DNA from: Sphingomonadaceae bacterium
GTDB taxonomy: Bacteria > Pseudomonadota > Alphaproteobacteria > Sphingomonadales > Sphingomonadaceae
Assembly: GCA_947473355.1 (NCBI GenBank)
Contig: CANJCQ010000001.1
Coordinates: 186,001-250,000 of the forward strand
Length of the DNA: 64,000 nucleotides
Direction of reading: 5' to 3'
In this document: one piece after another, positions 29,742 through 39,329 of the stretch
How positions within the stretch are numbered: position 1 is the stretch's first letter
How the letters are laid out: each line of letters opens with the position of its first letter
Notes under the pieces: model-generated
The model's database searches: none
Told to the model about the DNA's origin: nothing
Seen by the model: the letters and a program-made list of their open reading frames with translations, nothing else
Program-made: the position numbers and the translations under genes

Positions 29742-31385
29742 ATGAGCAATTGGGATGAGGTAGCGGATTTCGTCATCGTTGGCAGCGGCGGCGGGTCGAT
29801 GTGTGCGGCACTGGCTTGTATTGATATGGGCCTCAAGCCGCTCATCCTGGAAAAGGAGCCGCTAGTCGGCGGGTCGACCGCGATGTCGGGCGGCATCATC
29901 TGGATTCCAGGCAATTCGCTGATGCGCGCCGCCGGGGTGGACGACACGCCGGAACTCGGGCTCAAGTACCTTGAAGACCTTGTGCCCGAACAGCCTGGTT
30001 CAACAATCGCGCGCAAGAAGGCCTATGTCGAGACCGGCCCCGGGATGATCGACTGGCTGCGCTCCAAGGGCATTCCCATGGTCTATTGCGATGGCTGGCC
30101 CGACTATTACGACGAAAGGCCCGGCGGCCAGCCGCGCGGCCGCTCAGTCGCCATGAAACTGTTCGATGTGCGCAAGCTGGGACCTGAGTGGAAGGACAAG
30201 CTGCGCCGCAATTTCGTTCGGATCCCGGTGCAGGGCGTCGATGCCCACAAGCTGATCCTCGCAACCCGGACGATTAAGGGCGCGCTCACCGCGATCAAGG
30301 TGGGCTACCGCATCGCCAAGACGAAGCTGATGGGCACGGAATATGCCGGTCAAGGCGCAGCGATCCAGGGCTGGATGCTGCTGACTGCACTGAAAGCCGG
30401 GATCGACATCCGCACCGATTGCCCCACGGTCGATCTGGTGGTCGAAGGTGGGAAGGTCACCGGCGTGATCGCCATACGCGATGGCAAGCAGGTGCGCATT
30501 AGCGCAACAAGGGGCGTGCTGGTCAACGCCGGCGGCTTCGCCCGCAATGCGGATATGCGCAAGCAGTTCGGTCCACAGCCATCCTTCACCGAATGGACAG
30601 TCGCCAATCCGGGCGATACCGGCGAAATGCTGCAGACGGCAGTCAAGCTGGGCGCCGCAACCCACGGTCTTGAGCGGGCGATCTGGACCATCGCCTCGCG
30701 CCAGCCCAACGGTAATCTGGGCATTCACGCCAATGAACTGGCCAAGCCGCACCTGATCGTAGTCGACAAGCAGGGCAAGCGCTTTACCGATGAATCGTGC
30801 AGCTACATGGAAACCGGCGAGAATATCTACAGGGCCGGGGCCGTGCCGTGCTGGGCGATCATGGATAGCCGCCACCGCGCGAAATATGCCTGGGCGCTCA
30901 CGCCGCCGCGCTATACGCCTGCCGAATGGATCACCAGCGGCTATATGAAAAAGGCAGGCACGATCGAGGCGCTGGCCGAGCAGTGCGGCATCGACAAGGC
31001 CGGGCTCGGCGCCACCGTCGCGCGCTTCAATGGTTTCGTTGCTCAGGGCCGCGACGAGGATTTCCATCGCGGCGAGCGGGTCTATGACCGCTATTTCGGC
31101 GATCCCACCCACAAGCCCAGCCCGACGTTGGGAACGGTGAGCAACGCGCCGTTCTTTGCAGTCGAGCTCTATCCGGGCGATGTCGGCACCTATGGCGGGC
31201 TGGTCTGCGATGAATTTGGCCGCGTCCAGAAGGGCGACGGCAGTGTGATCGAGGGCCTCTATGCCACCGGCAATGTGACAGCCGGAGTCACTGGCGCAGT
31301 CTATCCGGGCGCGGGCGCCTCGATCGGCGCCTCGTTCATCTTCGGCTACCGCGCCGCCCGCCATGCCGGCGGCGCCAACATCTGA
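29742..31385 (+). CDS. FAD-dependent dehydrogenase of the 3-ketosteroid-delta1-dehydrogenase/fumarate reductase family
   Basis: DFVIVGSGGGSMCAALACIDMGLKPLILEKEPLVGGSTAMSGGIIWIPGN; C-terminal GAVYPGAGASIGASFIFGYRAARHA, a KstD-type signature. Confidence 0.85.
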   Translation: MSNWDEVADFVIVGSGGGSMCAALACIDMGLKPLILEKEPLVGGSTAMSGGIIWIPGNSLMRAAGVDDTPELGLKYLEDLVPEQPGSTIARKKAYVETGPGMIDWLRSKGIPMVYCDGWPDYYDERPGGQPRGRSVAMKLFDVRKLGPEWKDKLRRNFVRIPVQGVDAHKLILATRTIKGALTAIKVGYRIAKTKLMGTEYAGQGAAIQGWMLLTALKAGIDIRTDCPTVDLVVEGGKVTGVIAIRDGKQVRISATRGVLVNAGGFARNADMRKQFGPQPSFTEWTVANPGDTGEMLQTAVKLGAATHGLERAIWTIASRQPNGNLGIHANELAKPHLIVVDKQGKRFTDESCSYMETGENIYRAGAVPCWAIMDSRHRAKYAWALTPPRYTPAEWITSGYMKKAGTIEALAEQCGIDKAGLGATVARFNGFVAQGRDEDFHRGERVYDRYFGDPTHKPSPTLGTVSNAPFFAVELYPGDVGTYGGLVCDEFGRVQKGDGSVIEGLYATGNVTAGVTGAVYPGAGASIGASFIFGYRAARHAGGANI

Positions 31386-31413
31386 ACCGCTTTTTCACAG
31401 GAATCCCGATCCC

Positions 31414-32211
31414 ATGGCTGAATACCAGTATCTCAAGACCGAACTTGACGGGGAAGGCATCCTCACTGTGCTACTCAATCGTGCGCCGGCCAATGCGGTC
31501 GACCGCGATTTCTACATCGAGATTGCCGACCTGTTCAATAACATCGACCGTGAGGCGCCTGGCGTGCGGGCGGTAGTGTTTGGCGGGGTGGGTAAGCATT
31601 TCTGCGCGGGCAACGATCTCGGCGAATTCGCCACCATGACGCCCGAAAACGGCACCGAGCGGATGTGGCGGGTGCGCGAGGCGTTCTATGCGATTTCGAA
31701 CTGCGTGGTGCCGGTGATCGGCGCGGTGCACGGCGCGGCGCTGGGTACCGGGATTTCTCTCATCGGTTCCTGCGATTTCGTAGTTGCCGATCCCGATGCC
31801 AGCCTCGGCCTGCCCGAGCTTACAGTCGGCGTAATGGGCGGTGCGCGCCACCTTGCCCGCATCGCCCCGTTCCCGTTGGTGCGCCGCATGTATTTCACCG
31901 GCCAGCCGATGCGCGCGGCCGATCTGGCCGCTGCCGGTGCCAACCTGATCATTTCCGAGCCTGGCAAACATTTCGAGGAAGCCCGCCGCTTCGCCTCGCG
32001 GGTTGCCGGCTTCAGCCCCACTGCCGTGCGGGTCTCCAAGCGCATCCTCGACCGCATTGAGTGGATGGAGCTCGAAGAAGGTTACACGTTCGAACAGGCC
32101 GCGACCGTGAAGATGAGCGGGCATCCCGATTCCAAGGAAGCGCTCACTGCCTTCCGCGAAAAGCGCGCGGCGGTGTACCAGACCGAAATCGACCGGACGA
32201 TGTTCGACTGA
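31414..32211 (+). CDS. Enoyl-CoA hydratase/isomerase family protein
   Basis: KHFCAGNDLGEF, GSCDFVVADPDASLGLPELTVGVMGGARHLARIAPF. Confidence 0.9.
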   Translation: MAEYQYLKTELDGEGILTVLLNRAPANAVDRDFYIEIADLFNNIDREAPGVRAVVFGGVGKHFCAGNDLGEFATMTPENGTERMWRVREAFYAISNCVVPVIGAVHGAALGTGISLIGSCDFVVADPDASLGLPELTVGVMGGARHLARIAPFPLVRRMYFTGQPMRAADLAAAGANLIISEPGKHFEEARRFASRVAGFSPTAVRVSKRILDRIEWMELEEGYTFEQAATVKMSGHPDSKEALTAFREKRAAVYQTEIDRTMFD

Positions 32212-32254
32212 ATCATCTGCTTCGCGTAGTTTGTAAATATTAAAGGCTAGTGAC

Positions 32255-33010
32255 ATGAAACTACAAGGTAAAGTTTCGCTCGTAATCGGCGGATCGTCAG
32301 GGCTGGGCCGGGCTTCGGCGGAAGCCTGCGCTGAGGAAGGCGCAATCATCGTGATCGGCGACGTCAACCAGACTCGCTCCGAGCAAGTGCTTGAAGGCAT
32401 CCGCTCGCGCGGCGGCAAGGGCGCTTTCATTCACACCGACGCGATGAACGAGGAACTGGTGCAGGCGGCAGTTGCTTTTTGCGTCAGTGAGTTCGGCTCG
32501 CTCGACATCCTGGTCAACAGCGCTGGTGCACCAACCACGCCCGACAACGCCGGCTGGCACTTCCAGATCGATATGTATCTGAAGGCCCCGTACTATGCCT
32601 GCCGCGCCGCGTTGCCAGTGATGGAAAAGCAGGGCTCGGGCTCGATCATCAACATCGGCTCGCTCTCCAGCGTCACCGGCTCGCTGGCCAAGACAATTGA
32701 AGGCACCGGCTATCCGGCGGCAAAGCATGCGATCATGGGCATCACCAAGACCATGGCGATCGCCTATGGCAAGCACAATGTTCGCGTCAACACGGTGTGC
32801 CCCGGCTATATCAAGACCGAACTGACCCGCCCGCTCTATGAAGCGGAAGACGGCGGCGCGAAGCTGATCAACGAGACGCTGCGCGTGCCGATGCGCCGTT
32901 GGGGCGAGCCGCATGAGATCGGCAAGGCCGTAGCCTTCCTGGCATCCGACGATGCCTCGTTCATCACTGGTCAGTCGCTGATCGTCGACGGCGGGTTCAT
33001 GGCGCGCTGA
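32255..33010 (+). CDS. SDR family oxidoreductase
   Basis: GKVSLVIGGSSGLGRASAEACAEEGA; GYPAAKHA; FITGQSLIVDGGF. Confidence 0.9.
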   Translation: MKLQGKVSLVIGGSSGLGRASAEACAEEGAIIVIGDVNQTRSEQVLEGIRSRGGKGAFIHTDAMNEELVQAAVAFCVSEFGSLDILVNSAGAPTTPDNAGWHFQIDMYLKAPYYACRAALPVMEKQGSGSIINIGSLSSVTGSLAKTIEGTGYPAAKHAIMGITKTMAIAYGKHNVRVNTVCPGYIKTELTRPLYEAEDGGAKLINETLRVPMRRWGEPHEIGKAVAFLASDDASFITGQSLIVDGGFMAR

Positions 33011-33033
33011 GCAATTTTCGAAAGGCCTGAATG

Positions 33034-33945
33034 ATGAGCGAACTGCGCTTCGACGGAAAAGTCGTCCTGATCACCGGCGGTGGGCGCGGGGTTGGCCGCT
33101 CGCATGCGCTGTCATTTGCGGCGCGCGGGGCAAAGGTTGTCGTGGTCGATCCCGGTGTTGCGGTTGATGGCTCAGGCGGTTCGGCCGGACCCGCCGCCGA
33201 TGTCGTAGCCGAGATCAAGGCCGCCGGCGGCGAAGCGGTCGCCAGCGTTGAAAACGTGACCGACGAAGCTGGGGTCGCGCGGATGATCCAAGCCGCGCTG
33301 GATGCCTTCGGGCGGCTCGATGTTGTAGTCAACAACGCCGGGATCAATGGCCCCGAGCTGTTTGAAAACCACACTGCCGAACAGTTCCGCCGGATGTGCG
33401 AAGTCAACTACATCGGCACGGTGCTGGTCTCGCATGCTGCGTGGAAGCATTTTATCACCAGCGCCGGCGGGCGGATCATCAACACTGCTTCTGAAGGCCC
33501 GCTGGGCATCCACGAGATGATGACTGCCTATGGCGGCCCCAAGGGCGGAGTGATCGGCCACACCCTGGCGCTGGCGGCGGAGGCACCGAAATACAACATC
33601 GCGGTCAATGGCTTTTCGCCTCGGATCGCTACCCGTATGTCGTCGCCGGAAGTCATGTCGCATGTCTACAGCCGCCCGGTGGAAGCCTTCGCAAATATGA
33701 CGAACGTCTTTCCGCCCGAACTGGCCACCCCTGCGGTGATCTATCTCGCGCACGAGACCTGCACGCTAAACGGCGCAATCCTGTGCTGCGGCGGCGGGCA
33801 GGTATTGCGCATGGCGATCATGCAGAACGAAGGCTTCAGCAAGCCCGACATGACCCCTGAAGACATCGCCGCCAATATCGACAGCGTGATGGACATGAGC
33901 GTGGCGAAAAACGTTGGCGTTGGGCTAGGCGCTCCGGCCCACTGA
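33034..33945 (+). CDS. SDR family oxidoreductase
   Basis: GKVVLITGGGRGVGRSHALSFAARGAKVVVVDPG; AYGGPK. Confidence 0.9.
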   Translation: MSELRFDGKVVLITGGGRGVGRSHALSFAARGAKVVVVDPGVAVDGSGGSAGPAADVVAEIKAAGGEAVASVENVTDEAGVARMIQAALDAFGRLDVVVNNAGINGPELFENHTAEQFRRMCEVNYIGTVLVSHAAWKHFITSAGGRIINTASEGPLGIHEMMTAYGGPKGGVIGHTLALAAEAPKYNIAVNGFSPRIATRMSSPEVMSHVYSRPVEAFANMTNVFPPELATPAVIYLAHETCTLNGAILCCGGGQVLRMAIMQNEGFSKPDMTPEDIAANIDSVMDMSVAKNVGVGLGAPAH

Positions 33946-33975
33946 GCCGGAGCTATCCGTCGGTCTTCTTGCGTC

Positions 33976-35136
33976 TCAGACCTTGTCGCAGGCGACCACG
34001 GCCTCGCGAATTTCGTAGCTCTGGGTGTTGTTCGCAAGGATCATCACCGGCGGCTTGGCGAGGCGGATGCCGGGCACCCGCATCAGCCGGTCGAGAAACA
34101 TCCGGGTTTCGTGCAAGGCGACCTGCGAGCCGGGGCAGCGGTGCGGGCCGTCGCCGAAATTGAGGTAACTCGCCACATTCCTGACTTTTTCCGCCCGGTC
34201 GCCATCAAAAGCCAGCGGACATTCGCCGACCACTGCGGTGTCGACATTAGCGCTGCGAATGTCGATCGCGACCACGTCGCCGGCCTTGATCGGTCCTTCG
34301 GCCGCGTCGGGCATGTCGACGTCGGCAACGCGATAGAGATAGCTGGTCACAGGATCGAGCCGCAGGATCTCCTGCAGGATGGCGAATTGCCCGGCCTCGT
34401 CGGCGGCGAGGAACTGCTCCTTGAGTTCGGTGCGAGCGAACAGATGCCAGGCCGCCATGCCGATGAATTCGCGTGTGGTAGAAACCCCGGCGGTGCCATA
34501 GGTGGCGCATTCGATCATCATCGCGGCCTTGGAATAGCCTTCCTTGGTCATGTAGCTGATAACATCGTCGCGCGGATCATCGCGCCGCGCCGCGACGGCG
34601 GGTGCGATATGCAGCTGGTAGAATTCCTCGCGCAGGCGCTTGGCCTCGGCGGGGTCGTCGGTACGGCGGATTTCGTGGATCCGGCGGGCCATGGCCATGG
34701 CATTGCCCGAGCAATCGAGCCCGAGGATTTCCGCCGTGACGTTCGCCGCGACCAGCAGCGCCATTTCATCGAGAATGCCCGAACCTTTTGCCTGCAGGTC
34801 GGCAATCAGCTCGTCCATCGAGTCGTTGATGATCGGGTGATAGCGGGTGACGATGGCCTTGGGCGTGAAATAGCCGGCCACTGAGGCGCGGCGCTTCTTG
34901 TGCACTTCGCCGTCGAGAAAGAAGAATGAGACGTGATCGGGATTGTCGATCACCATCTTCATGGCCTCGCCGCCGGCCTGGCGCACGTCGGACGAGCGCA
35001 GCAGTTCGCGCGCGCCGGCGAAAGTGCGGGTGACGCGCGAATTGGGCTGCGGGCAGGCGCGTTCGGCGACGAACCCCGCGCTCATGCGGTGATCGGGAGT
35101 TTTGGCCTCGGGCGAGGCCTGCACGGCATCGTTCAT
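33976..35136 (-). CDS. Cytochrome P450
   Basis: EILRLDP (ExxR) and YLNFGDGPHRCPGSQVALHETRMFLDRL heme-Cys loop. Confidence 0.95.
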   Translation of the reverse strand: MNDAVQASPEAKTPDHRMSAGFVAERACPQPNSRVTRTFAGARELLRSSDVRQAGGEAMKMVIDNPDHVSFFFLDGEVHKKRRASVAGYFTPKAIVTRYHPIINDSMDELIADLQAKGSGILDEMALLVAANVTAEILGLDCSGNAMAMARRIHEIRRTDDPAEAKRLREEFYQLHIAPAVAARRDDPRDDVISYMTKEGYSKAAMMIECATYGTAGVSTTREFIGMAAWHLFARTELKEQFLAADEAGQFAILQEILRLDPVTSYLYRVADVDMPDAAEGPIKAGDVVAIDIRSANVDTAVVGECPLAFDGDRAEKVRNVASYLNFGDGPHRCPGSQVALHETRMFLDRLMRVPGIRLAKPPVMILANNTQSYEIREAVVACDKV

Positions 35137-35236
35137 ATTCTTCGGTCTCCGTTGCCCATCGGTGTTCCGGGGGCAGGCGCGGTTGCCCGCAAGCAGTCTT
35201 CATAGCGGCGACTGGCTGTCGCCCGGGAGTGCGGCC

Positions 35237-36553
35237 TCAGCTGGCGCGTGCCAGCATCGCCTCTTCCACCGTATTGGGAATGGTCAGCCCCATCAGGCGG
35301 CGCTGTTCAAGTTCGCTGATCTTGAGGAGTTTCGCGGCGTTAAGCCCCATCACCTTGCGCACCTGCTCGTCAGTCAGCCCCTTGAGCCGCGTCGAGATGT
35401 GCAGCGGCGAGGGCAGGCCTTCGGGGTGTGGATAGTCCGAGCCGAACATCACATTGTCCTCGCCGAGCAGGCCGACGATGCGGGCGAAGTTTTCTTCGGG
35501 GAACGGCACGATCTTTACGTGCTTGCGCGCCATGTCCGCGGGCAATTCGCGCGGTTTGCCGCCTGGCCACTTGGCATATTTGGGGGCATACATGCCCTTG
35601 TTGATCGTCCCCAGCAGGTAATCCAGCCATGCGCCGCCGCCGTTCTCGATGCTCACGACATTGAGCCCCGGGTGCCTGCCGAACAGGTTGAACAGCAGCA
35701 TGCTGCCCACCGTTTCGATAATCGGACGGTCATATGCCGCCCACGACGTGAATCCCGGCATTTCATGCAGCGAGCCGCTCGGCGAACGGGCCTCGTCGCC
35801 CCACATGTCCCCGACCTGGGCATAGTTTTCGGTAAGGGCCAGGTGGAGCGTGATGAACAGCCCCGCCTCGGCGACTCGCGACCAGAAGCGGTCATAGCGC
35901 GGCGAGGCGGGGGTGTAGCGCTTGCCGTCTCGATCCCAGACCGGACCCAGCGGCAGGTTCACCCCGCGCGCACCGGCTGCGATGAGCCGCTCGAGCTCGT
36001 CGATGGCCTGGTCGATGTCATAAAGCCGGATCTGCGGGATGGCGAAGATGCGGCCCTGGTAGGAATAGCCCCACTGGTCTTCGAGCCAGCGGTTGAAGGC
36101 GCGGTACACCGCATGTGAGAGATCTACGTCTCCGTGCTCGCACAGGTCCACCTCGACCGAGACCCCGACCGAAGGCATCATGATGGTTGCATGGACGCCC
36201 TGCTGGTTGAGTAGCGCCAGACGCGGCTCCCGCTCGCACCAGGCGCGCGGCATGTTCGCATGGATTTCGGGCTGCAATGGGGCATTCGGATCGTCGGGTG
36301 CCGGCGCATCCAACTTGCCCTCCTCAAGCGCGGCCATAAAGTCGGCCGTGCCGGCATCAGAATCGAGCGGCGGGTTGTAGGCGGGCATAAGCACGCAGCG
36401 CTTGCCGTTGACGACAACAAAGTTCTGGTTGCGAGGCCCGTTTTCGAAGGTGACCGTGTTCACCTTGTACTCTTCGTCGATATAGCGGGTGAAGGAGTCT
36501 TTCGTTTCGATGTAATGGTTGTCGCAATCGACCACAAACATATTGCTTGTCAC
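35237..36553 (-). CDS. Amidohydrolase-2 family metal-dependent hydrolase
   Basis: MFVVDCDNHYIETKDSF start; MFGSDYPHPEGLPSPLHI C-terminal motif. Confidence 0.85.
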   Translation of the reverse strand: MTSNMFVVDCDNHYIETKDSFTRYIDEEYKVNTVTFENGPRNQNFVVVNGKRCVLMPAYNPPLDSDAGTADFMAALEEGKLDAPAPDDPNAPLQPEIHANMPRAWCEREPRLALLNQQGVHATIMMPSVGVSVEVDLCEHGDVDLSHAVYRAFNRWLEDQWGYSYQGRIFAIPQIRLYDIDQAIDELERLIAAGARGVNLPLGPVWDRDGKRYTPASPRYDRFWSRVAEAGLFITLHLALTENYAQVGDMWGDEARSPSGSLHEMPGFTSWAAYDRPIIETVGSMLLFNLFGRHPGLNVVSIENGGGAWLDYLLGTINKGMYAPKYAKWPGGKPRELPADMARKHVKIVPFPEENFARIVGLLGEDNVMFGSDYPHPEGLPSPLHISTRLKGLTDEQVRKVMGLNAAKLLKISELEQRRLMGLTIPNTVEEAMLARAS

Positions 36554-36612
36554 ATCCCAGCTCCTTATATTTATTCGATAATTATCACCAGAGGCGCGAA
36601 TCCATATTCTGG

Positions 36613-36630
36613 CAGTCTACTGACTGAATT
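36613..36630. promoter_or_regulatory. Copy A of CAGTCnACTGACnGAATT motif
   Basis: cagtctactgactgaatt, about 60 bp upstream of the amidohydrolase start at 36553; 16/18 identical to copy B. Confidence 0.4.
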
Positions 36631-36723
36631 GCATCCTGTCGACGGCAATCTGGGCCCGGTCTGTCGACTTGGAGTCATGAAAAACGCAGAATGCCATGTC
36701 ATCGCCAACCGGCGGGGCGGAGA

Positions 36724-38199
36724 TCAGACCTGCGGCACGGCAACTGTCTCGTGCACAGCGGGCCGCCCGCGGGGTAATAGAAGGCCGATGACCAATGCGA
36801 CGAGGGTCGCAGCCGAAATCCAGCCCATCGTCAGGCGAAAGCTCTCCGCGGTCGGGAAAAGCGCTCCGCCATCTGGCGCCGCAATCGTGTAGATAGACAG
36901 CGAGACCGCGATAAGCTGTGCCCCCAATGACAGGCCGAAGCCGCGAACAACCAGCATGGTGCCAATGGCCTCACTGGTGCGCTCTTCGGGCACGGTATCG
37001 ACGATGGTATTGGTCAGGGCCGTCACGATCATCGTCGTGCCGTAGGAAGTTATAGTAAGCAGGATTACGATCTCGATCATCGTGCCGGGAAGCGTCATCG
37101 CATAGAGCCAGCCTACGGCGGCCACCACACATGAGGTAACGACTGCGGACCGATGGCCGAAGCGATTGGCCTGCCAACTGACCAGCGGGCCTGCGGTAAT
37201 CGTCAGGCAGTGCGATGGCAGTTTGGCCAAACCGGCTGCCGTTGCGGTCATGCCGAGGCCGACACCGGTCCACAGCGGTGACTGGATATATGCCGAAAGG
37301 ATATAGACGACCTGCATCGTTCCGGCGGCGAGGATGAGCGTCGCAGCGTTGCTGACCGCGAAATCACGGATGGCGAAGAGCCGCAGGTCAATGAAAGGCT
37401 TGCTTGCCCGCAGCGCGCGCCGACCCCAGAATGCGAAAATGGCCAGCCCCGCCGCCAGGGTGCCCAGAACGTGCGGGGATACAATCGGATGGGACTTGGC
37501 CATGCCGATGGCAAGCATCACCAGGGCAATCGCAGGCATGGGAAGCAGGGCTTCGATCCAGTCGATCCGGACTGGCTGGCGCACAACTTTGCTGCCAGGC
37601 ACCCACAGCCAAGAAAGAAGCACGGATGCCGCGATCAGTACTGCACTGGCCGCGAACAGCCAATGCCAGTTGTAATGATCGACGATCATGCCACCGAATA
37701 TCAGCCCGGAGGCACCGCCAACGCCCTGTGCTGTCGTCATGAAACCAATGCTCATCGGCAAACGTTGCATGTCAAGGTTTTCGCGCAAGACGCCAATACC
37801 GAGCGACAGAACCGTGACCGACAGGCCCTGCATTGCCCTCCCAAGCAGCACGAGCGCGAAATTCTCCGAGACTGCGCTAATCAACGATCCGCACAATGCG
37901 AGGCTCAGAAGTATCAAGATCATCGGCTTGCGACCCCACAGATCGCCAAGCCTTCCCACGACGGGTGCAGTCGAGGCTGCGATCAGGGGGTGAATTGCAA
38001 TTAGCTGGCCGGCCATGAACGGATCGCCAAACGTTCGTATCAGCTTTGGCAAAGCCGCAAAGATCATCGAAGTCTCGAAAGTGACTGTCGATTCGCCCAC
38101 GCAAAGCGCAAGGAGGAGCCCGAGCGGATAAGCTTGACGTGGCTGCATATGCTTGGGTTTCCTCTTTCTCGGACCACCCACCAGGCGTTCGCCTTGCAT
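36724..38199 (-). CDS. MFS transporter (14-TM drug-efflux-like)
   Basis: GRLGDLWGRKPMILILLSLALCGSLISAVSENFALVLLGRAMQG; start may be at internal M near 38148. Confidence 0.85.
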   Translation of the reverse strand: MQGERLVGGPRKRKPKHMQPRQAYPLGLLLALCVGESTVTFETSMIFAALPKLIRTFGDPFMAGQLIAIHPLIAASTAPVVGRLGDLWGRKPMILILLSLALCGSLISAVSENFALVLLGRAMQGLSVTVLSLGIGVLRENLDMQRLPMSIGFMTTAQGVGGASGLIFGGMIVDHYNWHWLFAASAVLIAASVLLSWLWVPGSKVVRQPVRIDWIEALLPMPAIALVMLAIGMAKSHPIVSPHVLGTLAAGLAIFAFWGRRALRASKPFIDLRLFAIRDFAVSNAATLILAAGTMQVVYILSAYIQSPLWTGVGLGMTATAAGLAKLPSHCLTITAGPLVSWQANRFGHRSAVVTSCVVAAVGWLYAMTLPGTMIEIVILLTITSYGTTMIVTALTNTIVDTVPEERTSEAIGTMLVVRGFGLSLGAQLIAVSLSIYTIAAPDGGALFPTAESFRLTMGWISAATLVALVIGLLLPRGRPAVHETVAVPQV

Positions 38200-38478
38200 T
38201 GGCTGGCCCAGCCCGTTCCCTCCGCAGGTCTGGCCGAGCGGCCATAGCTAGTCAATGGTGGCGAGGCTAGGCTGCGTTTCTGAGACTTGCCTGCAAAGCG
38301 ACGGCGGCCTGGGTGGGATGGGCAGTGGATCGGGTTGCGGACGATGCGCGAATCATTCCGGAATTTGCATCGCCTGCCAACTTCCAGCGACACAGCAAAA
38401 CGAAGTGATGGCTTGGAAAACCCGCTGAATTCCGGCTTGCTGCTGCATTGACTCGGGGGTGATGCTGGATTATTGCGT

Positions 38479-38496
38479 CAGTCGACTGACAGAATT
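38479..38496. promoter_or_regulatory. Copy B of CAGTCnACTGACnGAATT motif, overlapping perfect 14-bp palindrome GTCAGTCGACTGAC
   Basis: cagtcgactgacagaatt just upstream of the DLH ATG at 38515. Confidence 0.4.
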
Positions 38497-38514
38497 TAAC
38501 GAGCGAGATTGTGC

Positions 38515-39222
38515 ATGGCTGAGACGGTGATCCTGGATAGTGCTGGCGAGGCCATGAAGCTTTATGTGGTCAAGCCCGAAGGTGCCGCCAAAGGCGCGGT
38601 GATCGTAATCCAGGAAGCCTTCGGCATCACCGATCATATCATGGATGTCTGCCGCCGGGCCGCGGACGCCGGTTATCTTGCCGTGGCGCCGCACGTGTTC
38701 CACCGGACCGGCGATCCGGTCATCGGCTATGACCGGATGCAGGAAGTCATTCCGCATATAATGGGCCTGAACCGCGAAGGCATCGAGGCCGATCTCAAGG
38801 CCACGCTCGACTATCTTGCCGGGCAGGGCTTCTCGGGTCGCAAGGTGGCGATCATGGGCTTCTGCATGGGCGGAACCATCGCCTTTTTCGCTGGTGCGCA
38901 GTGGGAACTGGGCGCTGCGATCACATTCTATGGCGGCGGCATCGTGATGAACCGGTTCGGCTTGCCGACGCTGCTGGAGATGGTGCCCCAGCTCAAGACC
39001 CCCTGGATGGGCAATTACGGCGAACTCGATCAATCCATTCCGTTCACTGAAGTGGAAGTGCTGCGCCGCGCCGTGGCAGCGACGGAAACTCCGGTGGAAG
39101 TCAATCGCTATCCCGATGCCGATCACGGTTTCCATTGCAACGACCGCAGCGCCTATCACGAGGCATCATCGAAGGATGCCTGGGCCAAGACAGTGAAATT
39201 TCTGGACAGCCACGTCGGCTGA
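38515..39222 (+). CDS. Dienelactone hydrolase family protein
   Basis: VIVIQEAFGITDHIMDVCRRAADAGYLAVAPHVFHR; IMGFCMGGTIAFF; DADHGFHCNDR. Confidence 0.9.
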   Translation: MAETVILDSAGEAMKLYVVKPEGAAKGAVIVIQEAFGITDHIMDVCRRAADAGYLAVAPHVFHRTGDPVIGYDRMQEVIPHIMGLNREGIEADLKATLDYLAGQGFSGRKVAIMGFCMGGTIAFFAGAQWELGAAITFYGGGIVMNRFGLPTLLEMVPQLKTPWMGNYGELDQSIPFTEVEVLRRAVAATETPVEVNRYPDADHGFHCNDRSAYHEASSKDAWAKTVKFLDSHVG

Positions 39223-39329
39223 CCATCGCCTGGGCGCAATCGCGCCTGAAGAATCACGTTGGCTGCCTCCCGGCATCGCGCTTGCCGGGGCCGGGTTTCG
39301 GGCAAGGTAGCGAACCGAGGAGAACGCTG

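Noticed and set aside
30144-31364. 406-aa - strand ORF
   Set aside because: Shadow of the KstD-like flavoprotein; no recognisable domain
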